Below are positions 25,282 to 33,894 of a stretch of DNA of 64,000 nucleotides, one piece after another (positions within the stretch are counted from its first letter, which is position 1; each line of letters begins with the position of its first letter). The stretch comes from Cryobacterium sp. CG_9.6 (GTDB taxonomy: Bacteria; Actinomycetota; Actinomycetes; Actinomycetales; Microbacteriaceae). A model generated the notes under the pieces. It searched no databases. It was given only the letters and a program-made list of their open reading frames with translations, and was not told where the DNA came from. Location: the NCBI RefSeq assembly GCF_029893365.1, contig NZ_JARXUZ010000001.1, forward strand, positions 1,860,001 to 1,924,000, given 5' to 3'. The position numbers and the translations under genes were made by a program.

Positions 25282-26562
25282 ATGCGTGCTTGGAAGCGAC
25301 CAGAAATTCCGTCTATACCGGGTAGCTCAGGCGCACCCTGGCTACACGACACCGCCACTGACTCTCTCGTCGAGGCGAGGCCAACAGATGTCGCCCGACT
25401 GTATGTGTGCGGAATCACGCCCTACGATGCCACCCACCTGGGCCATGCGGCCACCTACCTGGCCTTCGACACGCTGCAGCGAGTCTGGCTCGATGCCGGC
25501 TATCAGGTGCACTACGCCCAGAACGTGACCGACGTGGATGATCCGCTCCTGGAGCGGGCCACACAAACGGGAGTCGAATGGCAAGAGCTCGCCGAGTCTC
25601 AGGTGCAGCTCTTTCGCACCGACATGGAAGCCCTCGGCATCATCCCGCCCAACGACTACGTTGCTGTGACCGAGGTCATCGACGAGGTGGCCGAGGCGGT
25701 CGCGCAGTTGATGACCGCGGGCCTGGCCTACGAGGTTCCGACCCCGGACGCCGTCGTCGGCGCTGACGGGATGAGTGGATCAGACCTGTACTTCGATATT
25801 CTGGCGGCGGAGACACAGACGGATTGGCGGCTCGGCGACGAGAGCAACCTCAACCGTGACACCATGCTGGCGCTTTTTGCCGAGCGGGGCGGGGATCCCG
25901 ACCGGGTCGGCAAGCGTGACGCCCTCGACCCTCTCCTGTGGCGGGCAGCCCGCGCCGGTGAGCCGCAGTGGCCATCCGCCGTCGGTGCGGGGCGCCCCGG
26001 CTGGCACATTGAGTGTTCGGTTATCGCACTCAAGGAGCTGGGCACCGACTTCACGGTTCAGGGTGGCGGCTCAGACCTGATTTTTCCCCACCACGACATG
26101 AGCGCGGGGCATGCGTCTGCGCTGTCAGGGCATCCACTCGCCGGCGTGTACAGCCACACGGGGATGGTGGCCTACCAGGGCGAGAAGATGAGCAAGTCGC
26201 TCGGAAACCTGGTGCTCGTCTCCGGACTGCGCAGTCAGGGCGTCGACCCCCGAGCCATTCGGCTCGCGCTTTTAGCGCAGCACTACCGCTCCAACTGGGC
26301 GTGGACCGATGCCCTGCTCGGTGCAGCTGAACATCGCCTGGCCCGGTATCGGGCGGCCTTTGCGCCGGCCTCGGGAGCCGCGCCAGTCGGGACTCTCTCA
26401 GCCGCCACGGTGGTCGAGGCGCTTCGCACCAGCCTGAACGATGACCTCGACTCGCCGGCCGCGTTGGTTGTGCTTGACGAGGCCGCTCACGGTGTCGACG
26501 ACCCGGCGCTGGTAACCACCGCCATCGACGCACTCCTCGGCGTCAACCTGCGCGGGAGCTAG
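25282..26562 (+). CDS. mshC: Cysteine:1D-myo-inosityl 2-amino-2-deoxy-alpha-D-glucopyranoside ligase (MshC)
   Basis: 426 residues, paralogous to cysteinyl-tRNA synthetase but shorter and lacking the tRNA-binding tail. The zinc Cys43 and the HxGH motif lie in YVCGITPYDATHLGHAATY, NVTDVDDPLLERA is typical of MshC, and the K-M-S-K-S loop is present (GEKMSKSLGN). It adenylates cysteine and joins it to GlcN-Ins, the penultimate step of mycothiol synthesis. Its presence places the organism among mycothiol-making actinobacteria. It starts 13 bp after uppP. Confidence 0.95.
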   Translation: MRAWKRPEIPSIPGSSGAPWLHDTATDSLVEARPTDVARLYVCGITPYDATHLGHAATYLAFDTLQRVWLDAGYQVHYAQNVTDVDDPLLERATQTGVEWQELAESQVQLFRTDMEALGIIPPNDYVAVTEVIDEVAEAVAQLMTAGLAYEVPTPDAVVGADGMSGSDLYFDILAAETQTDWRLGDESNLNRDTMLALFAERGGDPDRVGKRDALDPLLWRAARAGEPQWPSAVGAGRPGWHIECSVIALKELGTDFTVQGGGSDLIFPHHDMSAGHASALSGHPLAGVYSHTGMVAYQGEKMSKSLGNLVLVSGLRSQGVDPRAIRLALLAQHYRSNWAWTDALLGAAEHRLARYRAAFAPASGAAPVGTLSAATVVEALRTSLNDDLDSPAALVVLDEAAHGVDDPALVTTAIDALLGVNLRGS

Positions 26563-26564
26563 GG

Positions 26565-27503
26565 CTACTGCCTCGGTCCATCAGGGCCGGAACGGCCATC
26601 GGCTCGGCCGTCCCGGCCATCGTTGCGCTTGCGCAGGTACTTCTCGAATTCCTGGGCAATGGCTTCGCCACTGGCCTCCGGTGAGTCCACGGTGTCTCGG
26701 GCCTGCTCGAGCTGCGCAATATAGGCAGCCATCTCGTCGTCGTCACCGGCAAGAGTGTCAATACCTGATTCCCATTCGGCCGCTTCGGTCACCAAGGTGC
26801 CCCGGGGAATCGATACGTCGATGACCTCCTCCAGCTTGTCGATGAGCGCCAGCATGGCCTTGGGCGAGGGCGCGTTGTGCACATAGTGCGGGACGGATGC
26901 CCAGATCGACAGCGTCGGAATACCCGCCGTTTCCGCGGCATCAGAGAGAATGCTGAGTATTCCAACCGGACCCTCATAGGTGCTGCGTTCAATCTGAAGT
27001 TCGCCCCGCACACCGGCGTTGTCGCTGGAGACGAAGATGGAAATCGGTCGGGTGTGCGGCACGTCGGCAAGCATGGCTCCGAGGAAGACAACACCCGTCA
27101 CATCAGCTGCCAGAGCGGCATCAAAAACTTCGGCAGCGAAGCTTTTCCAGCTGCGCGAGGGTTCGGTGCCCAGCAGCAGATAAATGTTGCCGGCATTCGT
27201 GCCGCTCACCCGTAACTCGGCATCTTCGGCCAGCGGGATACCTTCCGCGCCGGGGGAGACCGGAGCGTAGAGCGTGGCACTCGGCCACTCGATTACGCGC
27301 AGACCCTCGTCATTGGTCGATACCGTGGGTCGGTTGAACTGGTAGTCGAAGTACAGCTCAGGATCGACCGTCATAATCTCGCGAACGTCGAGCAACTCCT
27401 TGAGCGCACGCACGGCGCCTGTGGCGGCTTCTCCCGCATCATTCCAGCCCTCGAACGCCACGACCATGAGTCGTCCGCCAAGAAAACCTTTTCCGTCTGT
27501 CAC
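26565..27503 (-). CDS. PAC2 family protein
   Basis: 312 residues from GTG 27503, with GAGG 9 nt upstream. A longer open frame upstream would cover the divergent promoter region. The PAC2 (proteasome assembly chaperone-like) fold begins MVVAFEGWNDAGEAATGAV and includes DVTGVVFLGAMLADVPHTRP and VPHYVHNAPSPKAMLALIDKL. The C-terminal 60 residues are charged and helical, ending with an Arg/Gly-rich tail. Biochemical function is unsettled. It is conserved next to mshC and trmI in actinobacteria. Confidence 0.85.
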   Translation of the reverse strand: MTDGKGFLGGRLMVVAFEGWNDAGEAATGAVRALKELLDVREIMTVDPELYFDYQFNRPTVSTNDEGLRVIEWPSATLYAPVSPGAEGIPLAEDAELRVSGTNAGNIYLLLGTEPSRSWKSFAAEVFDAALAADVTGVVFLGAMLADVPHTRPISIFVSSDNAGVRGELQIERSTYEGPVGILSILSDAAETAGIPTLSIWASVPHYVHNAPSPKAMLALIDKLEEVIDVSIPRGTLVTEAAEWESGIDTLAGDDDEMAAYIAQLEQARDTVDSPEASGEAIAQEFEKYLRKRNDGRDGRADGRSGPDGPRQ

Positions 27504-27568
27504 CGTGTAAAACCTCGATTTCGCGTGGCTGTGTCGTGCACCATCAGTTAAGGATAGGCCGTGCCCTC

Positions 27569-27574
27569 TACACT
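27569..27574 (+). promoter_or_regulatory. -10 box TACACT of a probable leaderless transcript
   Basis: Eight nt before GTG 27583 of the HAD phosphatase gene; no ribosome site. Confidence 0.45.
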
Positions 27575-27582
27575 TGAACCCC

Positions 27583-28302
27583 GTGAGTGAGTTCCAGAAC
27601 GTTTCCCCCCTGCCCGCCGCCGTACTTTGGGACATGGATGGGACTCTCGTTGACACGGAGCCCTACTGGATGCGTGCCGAAACCGAGTTGGTGGCCTCCT
27701 ACGGGGGAGTGTGGACTCACGAGGATTGCATGCTCCTCGTGGGGAGCGGACTGTGGAACTCAGCCGGTATTCTGCAGGCTCGTGGTGTCGACATGGAAGC
27801 CGATGCCATTGTGCAGTGGCTGACCGACCGCGTGCAGGAGCAGCTGGCGGAGCACGGAGTGCCGTGGCGCCCGGGATCGCGCGAGCTCCTGGCCCAGCTG
27901 AAAGCCGCCGGGATCCCGACTGCTCTGGTCACCATGTCCGTCAAACGAATGGCCCGTCAAATTGTGGACCTGATCGATTTCCCGGCCTTCGACCTGATCA
28001 TTGCCGGAGACATGGTGACGAACAGTAAACCTCACCCTGAGCCGTACCTGACGGCAGCCGCCACGCTCGGTGTAGACCCCACGCACTGTGTCGCGATCGA
28101 GGATTCCACTCCCGGCGTTGCCAGCGCCGTGGCCGCCGGCACCATCACCATTGCCGTACCTCATCAAATTGACCTGCCCGAAAGTTCCGAGTACACCCGG
28201 TGGTCAACGCTCGACGGGCACACCCTCGCTGACGTTTCTGCGCTCTACAGCGCTCGCCTCACCGAGATCGAATTAGACTTGACGCCGACTCGCACGCACT
28301 AG
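27583..28302 (+). CDS. HAD family phosphatase (beta-phosphoglucomutase-like)
   Basis: 239 residues. Motif I LWDMDGTLVDTEP holds the nucleophile Asp17 and Asp19, the C1 helical cap occupies about 30-100, motif II is LVTMS, the motif III Lys is in NSKPHPEPYL, and motif IV is CVAIEDSTPGVASA. It is a small-molecule phosphatase or mutase of subclass I; the substrate is unknown. Start GTG 27583 is chosen because of the TACACT box; TTG 27574 is inside that box. It is divergent from PAC2. Confidence 0.85.
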   Translation: MSEFQNVSPLPAAVLWDMDGTLVDTEPYWMRAETELVASYGGVWTHEDCMLLVGSGLWNSAGILQARGVDMEADAIVQWLTDRVQEQLAEHGVPWRPGSRELLAQLKAAGIPTALVTMSVKRMARQIVDLIDFPAFDLIIAGDMVTNSKPHPEPYLTAAATLGVDPTHCVAIEDSTPGVASAVAAGTITIAVPHQIDLPESSEYTRWSTLDGHTLADVSALYSARLTEIELDLTPTRTH

Positions 28303-28314
28303 CCTGCGCAGTGA

Positions 28315-29382
<1,068 letters not shown>

Positions 29383-29450
29383 ATTTCGGCCGCCGACCCG
29401 GCCAGTATCTGCCGCGCACGCGCGGCACACCGTATTGAGAAAGAGGACTT

Positions 29451-30419
29451 GTGCGCAAAGCATCCGCGCTGATTGTTACCGCCGGACTACTCCTGGCATC
29501 CTTGACGGCCTGCAGCACCCCGGGTGCAACCGCGACGGAGTGCACGCCGCCGTTCAACGCCGGCGCCTCGTCGAAGCTGGTGAGCGTGACGGGAGACGTG
29601 GGGGCCAAGCCCATCGTTGATTTCCCCACTCCGCTCAAGACGACGAGCACGGAACTCAATGTGGTTGTTCCTGGCGACGGTGCACCCATCGTTGAAGGCC
29701 AGCAAGTCAAGGTTGACCTCAGCGTGTATAACGGCACGACCGGAGCTGTTGTGCAGGAATCGGCCTATGACGGCACGTCACTGGCCACCCTCATCGTGAA
29801 TGATCAGACGATCCGGGGTCTGTCCCAGGCTCTCGTGTGTGCTCAGGTCGGTTCGCGTCTCGCCGTGACCGTTGCTCCCGATGACGCCTTCGGACCCCAG
29901 GGTGGTAGCGCTGACCTGGGTATCGGAGCGACGGACACCCTGGTGTTTGTCATCGACGTCGTCAGGTCGTACCTGACCCGTGCAGATGGTGCCGACCAGC
30001 CGAGCGTGAATGGGCTGCCCGGAGTTGTTCTCTCCGAGAACGGCACGCCCGGCATCAGCATTCCCTCGGGTGCTGCGCCCACCGACCTGAAGGTCGCCGT
30101 GTTGAAGAAGGGCACGGGGCCACAGGTTGAAGAGGGCGACACCGTCACCGTCGCGTACACCGGAGTGGTCTGGGAGACCAAGGAGGTCTTCGACTCCACC
30201 TGGACGACCGGGACGCCGGCACCGCTGCTTGCTGCCGACGGATCCCAGGTACAGGGCGGCACCATCCCCGGTTTCGCTGAAGCAATGATTGGGCAGACCG
30301 TTGGATCTCAGGTCATCGCCGTCATTCCGTCCGACCAGGGTTACGGTGACCGCGAAGTGTCGGGCATCCCTGCGGGGTCAACGCTCGTCTTTGTTTTTGA
30401 CGTGTTGGGTATCAACTAG
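29451..30419 (+). CDS. FKBP-type peptidyl-prolyl isomerase, lipoprotein
   Basis: 322 residues. The signal peptide ends in lipobox LTAC with Cys21, so it is anchored outside the membrane. Two FKBP-like halves are visible: a degenerate one at about 65-175 and a canonical one at about 215-322, with VEEGDTVTVAYTGVVWE, GFAEAMIGQTVGSQ and IPAGSTLVFVFDVLGI. It would catalyse proline isomerisation of exported proteins. It sits directly upstream of pafB; in mycobacteria the Pup-proteasome genes lie in this neighbourhood but are missing here. Confidence 0.88.
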   Translation: MRKASALIVTAGLLLASLTACSTPGATATECTPPFNAGASSKLVSVTGDVGAKPIVDFPTPLKTTSTELNVVVPGDGAPIVEGQQVKVDLSVYNGTTGAVVQESAYDGTSLATLIVNDQTIRGLSQALVCAQVGSRLAVTVAPDDAFGPQGGSADLGIGATDTLVFVIDVVRSYLTRADGADQPSVNGLPGVVLSENGTPGISIPSGAAPTDLKVAVLKKGTGPQVEEGDTVTVAYTGVVWETKEVFDSTWTTGTPAPLLAADGSQVQGGTIPGFAEAMIGQTVGSQVIAVIPSDQGYGDREVSGIPAGSTLVFVFDVLGIN

Positions 30420-30455
30420 GTCCAGCAGCATTCAGAGTGGGGCGGCACCGCGCGA

Positions 30456-30461
30456 TAGAAT
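30456..30461 (+). promoter_or_regulatory. -10 box TAGAAT of a probable leaderless transcript
   Basis: Six nt before GTG 30468 of pafB. No ribosome site exists, so the pafBC-tat-helY-lnt chain could be transcribed leaderless from here. Confidence 0.55.
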
Positions 30462-30467
30462 CGCACA

Positions 30468-31550
30468 GTGTCGCCCCTTTCGCACCAGCCCCCCACCGCA
30501 CGGTCCTCGCCCCGACCTGTCACGGTTGAGGAACGCCTCTTCAGCTTTGTACTCGCTCTCATTGCAACTGAGATCGGACTGACCAAGGCCGAGATCCTTG
30601 AGACCGTTCAGGGTTACCGCCAGCGGTATTCTGCCAGCGCCAGCAATGCGAGTCTGGAGCGTCAGTTCGAGCGCGACAAGGACGACATCCGGGAGCTGGG
30701 AATTCCACTGGAAATGGTTGAGCCGGCCGATGATCCGGGCAGCAACCACAACCTTCGCTATCGGATCCCCAAGGGCCTGTACAACCTACCCGCGGACGTG
30801 ACGTTCTCCCCGAATGAGGTCATGCTGCTGCGGCTTGCGGCCACTGTCTGGCGCGAGGGTTCCCTGTCTGCGGAGTCTCGCCGGGCACTCACCAAACTCA
30901 ACTCTCTGGGCCTTGAGTCAGGTGACCCCCTTCTCGGTTATGCACCGTCTCTGCGCGCGAGGGAATCATCCTTCGAACCCCTGAGTAAGGCGATGGATAG
31001 AAATCATGTGGTGTCCTTCCTCTATCTGAAGCCGGGGGACACCACCCCGCAGCCGCGTCGAGTGGCGCCACGCGCCATTGTGCTGCACGATGGTCGTTGG
31101 CATCTCTTTGCCACCGATCAGGTGGCAGCCGCACCGCGAACATTTCTCCTGTCACGCATTGTGGGGCCCGTTCTTCCCGTTCCGGGCAGCGCAGATACCG
31201 CCGTTCCCACGGCGTCGGGCGCACATCCTGGGCAAGACGCCCTGGCCGAGCTTGACACCCTCTGGAACGCCCAGACGGCAACGCTCTCGGTTCGGGCCTT
31301 CAGCGATGCGGCCATCCGGCTCAGCAAACGCGACACCTCGCTGCTGGAGGGCTCCACACCGATGCAGACATCGGGTGGCCCGTCCGTTGACGCCGTCGTG
31401 ATCACCCTGCACTACAGCGATCTCAACATTTTCGCCGACGAACTAGCCGGCTATGGTCCCGAGGTGCTCGTGCACTCGCCGCCGCTCCTCCGAGCGGCAG
31501 TGCGCACCCGCCTGTTGGGGGTCGCCCGAGCGCACGGGGGTACAGCATGA
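30468..31550 (+). CDS. pafB: WYL-domain transcriptional activator subunit PafB
   Basis: 360 residues. An N-terminal winged helix-turn-helix (TVEERLFSFVLALIATEIGL and AEILETVQGYRQRY) is followed by the WYL domain (about 165-230, with VVSFLYLKPGD and the RRVAPRAIVLHDGRWHLFAT region) and a WCX C-terminal extension. Family knowledge: PafB and PafC act together to activate RecA-independent DNA-damage genes in mycobacteria, with single-stranded DNA as the likely signal. The stop overlaps the start of pafC by 4 bp. Confidence 0.9.
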   Translation: MSPLSHQPPTARSSPRPVTVEERLFSFVLALIATEIGLTKAEILETVQGYRQRYSASASNASLERQFERDKDDIRELGIPLEMVEPADDPGSNHNLRYRIPKGLYNLPADVTFSPNEVMLLRLAATVWREGSLSAESRRALTKLNSLGLESGDPLLGYAPSLRARESSFEPLSKAMDRNHVVSFLYLKPGDTTPQPRRVAPRAIVLHDGRWHLFATDQVAAAPRTFLLSRIVGPVLPVPGSADTAVPTASGAHPGQDALAELDTLWNAQTATLSVRAFSDAAIRLSKRDTSLLEGSTPMQTSGGPSVDAVVITLHYSDLNIFADELAGYGPEVLVHSPPLLRAAVRTRLLGVARAHGGTA

Positions 31551-32530
31551 GTGATCTCCCACCGCCCGTCGCCGCTGACAAGCTGACCTTTCTGTTATCC
31601 CTTGTTCCCTACCTCATCGACCATGACAATGTGACGGTTACCGAGGTTGCCGAGAGATTTGGAATGTCCGCCGCGCGCGTTCGTACAGCCGTGCGTCTCA
31701 TCGCCGTGTCCGGAGTTCCGGGGGAGACCAATCAGTACCTGCACGGCGATCTCTTTGACATTCTGTGGGATGAGTTCGAAGACAATGACCGCATCGTCCT
31801 CACCCACGGTGTGGCCATCGACGACTCCCCGCGCTTCTCCGCCCGGGAAGCGGCAGCGCTCATCGCCGGCCTGCAATACCTGTCCGCGCTGCCCGAAAAC
31901 GCCGATCGTGAAGCGATCGCAACGCTGATGGCCAAGCTCACGCGCGGCGCATCCGCTGCACCGAGTCAAGTTGTTGTGGCGAACCGGAAATTTCCTCAAA
32001 CGCTGTCACTGATTCAAGAGGCCGTGCGCGAGCGCGTGCAGATCAGATTCGACTATCTCAATGCCCGAGGGGAACGTGTGCTTCGGCACGTTGACCCCCT
32101 GCGCGTCGAGTCTGTTGATCGTGACTGGTATCTGCGAGGCTGGTGCCATCTCAGGGGCGCGGTGCGCACCTTTCGGCTGGATCGAATGAGTGAGGCGGCT
32201 GTGACAACGAAACCGACAACGTCGCATTCGGCCGACACACCACTCCCCGACGTTTTGTTTGAGCCCTCGAGTGATGACCTGTCAGTTGTGCTTGAAATTC
32301 CCGAAGCTGCGCTGGATCTGATCATGGACTATCGGCCGGAAAGACGTCTCGCCGGTGCGCGCACTGATGCGTCTCTGGTGCGCGTGGCGGTGCGGGTCGC
32401 TCACTACAACTCACTCACGCGTCTGGTTGCCTCGCTTCCGGGACTCATCACGGTGATCGAACCTGTAGACGCGCGCACGGCTGTTGCGCTCTGGGCCGCA
32501 TCGGGCGCAACCCAGTATGAGGGTGACTAG
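31547..32530 (+). CDS. pafC: WYL-domain transcriptional activator subunit PafC
   Basis: 327 residues with the same order as PafB: a winged HTH (VTVTEVAERFGMSAARVRTAVRL), the WYL core (VQIRFDYLNARGERVLRHVD, RDWYLRGWCH, FRLDRM) and a WCX C-terminal domain. It would form a heterodimer with PafB. It is coupled to pafB by ATGA-type overlap. The residues R-x-F-D-Y-x-N and D-W-Y-L that define the putative ligand pocket are intact. Confidence 0.9.
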   Translation: MSDLPPPVAADKLTFLLSLVPYLIDHDNVTVTEVAERFGMSAARVRTAVRLIAVSGVPGETNQYLHGDLFDILWDEFEDNDRIVLTHGVAIDDSPRFSAREAAALIAGLQYLSALPENADREAIATLMAKLTRGASAAPSQVVVANRKFPQTLSLIQEAVRERVQIRFDYLNARGERVLRHVDPLRVESVDRDWYLRGWCHLRGAVRTFRLDRMSEAAVTTKPTTSHSADTPLPDVLFEPSSDDLSVVLEIPEAALDLIMDYRPERRLAGARTDASLVRVAVRVAHYNSLTRLVASLPGLITVIEPVDARTAVALWAASGATQYEGD

Positions 32531-32531
32531 C

Positions 32532-32861
32532 GTGCCGTGGTGGTCCTGGGGACTCATCTGGGCCGGTGCGTTGCTTGTTCCGCTGAGCCTCGTGGTGGGC
32601 ATCGCGTTCACTCTCTTTCGCAAGCTGATGCGCACAGCCGACGCTCTTCAGCATCTTGGGAGTCAACTCGCAGCTCTGCATCCTGTACCCGAAACCAGCG
32701 ATGCGTATGCTGGGGCACAGCAGTTCCATCCGGCAGTCTTTCGTGATGCGGAAGAACTGCGGCTGACCGTGGAGCGGGCGGCTGTTGTGCGAAAGCACCG
32801 CGCTCAGGTCCGTCGCGATCGACGGATCGTCCACGGTAAACTGATTCAACATGCTCAATGA
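32532..32861 (+). CDS. Small single-pass membrane protein
   Basis: 109 residues from GTG 32532, which has GAGGGTG 9 nt before it; ATG 32517 and GTG 32523 in frame would overlap pafC. Residues 4-30 form one transmembrane helix (WGLIWAGALLVPLSLVVGIA). A charged cytoplasmic helix follows, ending with an Arg-rich tail (VVRKHRAQVRRDRR). It lies between pafC and tatA in one operon. Function is unknown. The conserved position suggests an accessory to Tat or the envelope (inference). Confidence 0.65.
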   Translation: MPWWSWGLIWAGALLVPLSLVVGIAFTLFRKLMRTADALQHLGSQLAALHPVPETSDAYAGAQQFHPAVFRDAEELRLTVERAAVVRKHRAQVRRDRRIVHGKLIQHAQ

Positions 32862-32879
32862 TTCAGAGGACTAAACCTC

Positions 32880-33089
32880 ATGCTCGGTAATCTCAACGGA
32901 TGGCACCTGGTCATCGTCCTGTTCATCGTGCTCCTCCTTTTCGGTGCACCCAAGCTTCCCGGACTCGCTCGAAGCCTCGGCCAATCCATGAAGATCTTCA
33001 AGACCGAGATTAAGAGCGACAAGGCCGACGACGCACCCGCCGACAGCCCGAAGTCTGACGGCCCGGTCGATCCCTCGACCAAGCCCTAA
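32880..33089 (+). CDS. tatA: Twin-arginine translocase subunit TatA
   Basis: 69 residues. A short N-terminal transmembrane helix ([19 protein letters not shown]) with the F-G-x-x-K-L-P hinge is followed by an amphipathic helix ([16 protein letters not shown]) and an acidic tail. TatA oligomers form the passage for folded proteins. AGAGGA is 5-10 nt before ATG. It is followed directly by tatC. No tatB is adjacent, as usual in actinobacteria. Confidence 0.95.
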   Translation: MLGNLNGWHLVIVLFIVLLLFGAPKLPGLARSLGQSMKIFKTEIKSDKADDAPADSPKSDGPVDPSTKP

Positions 33090-33093
33090 GCAG

Positions 33094-33888
33094 ATGGCGG
33101 TTCGAAACCGTCGGCGCACTTCGACGGAAGGCAAGATGTCGCTCGGTCAGCATCTGATCGAGCTGCGCAAGCGGCTGTTTCTGGCTGGGCTCGGCATTCT
33201 TCTCGGTGCTGCGGCGGGCTGGATGTTGTCGGACTTCGTCTGGGACCAGCTCCGTGAGCCCATTTACGCGATCATCTACGCCCAGCACCGCGATGCTCAG
33301 ATTAATTACCCCGACATCACGTCGGCATTCGATCTCAAGCTGAAGATCTCCTTCTATGTGGGCCTCATCGTCTCGAGCCCGGTGTGGTTGTATCAAATCT
33401 TCGCGTTTCTTGTGCCGGGGCTTACCCGCACAGAAAAGGCCTATACGTTTGGGTTTTTCTTTACCGCCATTCCGCTCTTTTTGGCCGGTTGCGCTGCAGG
33501 TTGGTTCGTACTTCCGAACGTTGTAGAGCTCATGACGAGCTTCGCGCCAGCCGAAGATTCTGCGTTCATCAATGCCCAGAATTACTTTGACTTTGTTCTC
33601 AAACTTGTCGTCGCGATTGGCATCGCCTTCGTGCTCCCCGTCTTCATTGTTCTCCTCAACTTTGCGGGCGTGGTCAGCGCAGAATCGATCATCAAATCCT
33701 GGCGTATTGCAATTCTCGTGATCACCCTTTTCACGGCGATCGCTACCCCCGCCGCTGATGTCGTGTCAATGTTCCTTCTGGCGATCCCCATGGTGGTGCT
33801 GTACTTCGCCGCCTACGGCATCGCTTTCCTGCACGACCGACGAGCCGCTAAGCGGGCTCGCGCCGTCGATATCGAACTGGCGCTTTAG
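33094..33888 (+). CDS. tatC: Twin-arginine translocase subunit TatC
   Basis: 264 residues with six transmembrane helices and the N-terminal motif MSLGQHLIELRKRL, which carries the conserved Glu of the signal-peptide receptor site. The stretch FLVPGLTRTEKAY is diagnostic. It recognises twin-arginine signal peptides. The start at 33094 gives a basic NRRRTSTEG extension common in actinobacterial TatC; ATG 33136, with its own GGAAGG, is an alternative. One likely client in this window is the Rieske subunit QcrA (inference). Confidence 0.94.
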   Translation: MAVRNRRRTSTEGKMSLGQHLIELRKRLFLAGLGILLGAAAGWMLSDFVWDQLREPIYAIIYAQHRDAQINYPDITSAFDLKLKISFYVGLIVSSPVWLYQIFAFLVPGLTRTEKAYTFGFFFTAIPLFLAGCAAGWFVLPNVVELMTSFAPAEDSAFINAQNYFDFVLKLVVAIGIAFVLPVFIVLLNFAGVVSAESIIKSWRIAILVITLFTAIATPAADVVSMFLLAIPMVVLYFAAYGIAFLHDRRAAKRARAVDIELAL

Positions 33889-33894
33889 GATCAC

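Noticed and set aside
27504..27656. Upstream extension of the PAC2 gene to 27656
   Set aside because: It overlaps the divergent HAD start; GTG 27503 has a ribosome site and begins just before the conserved fold.
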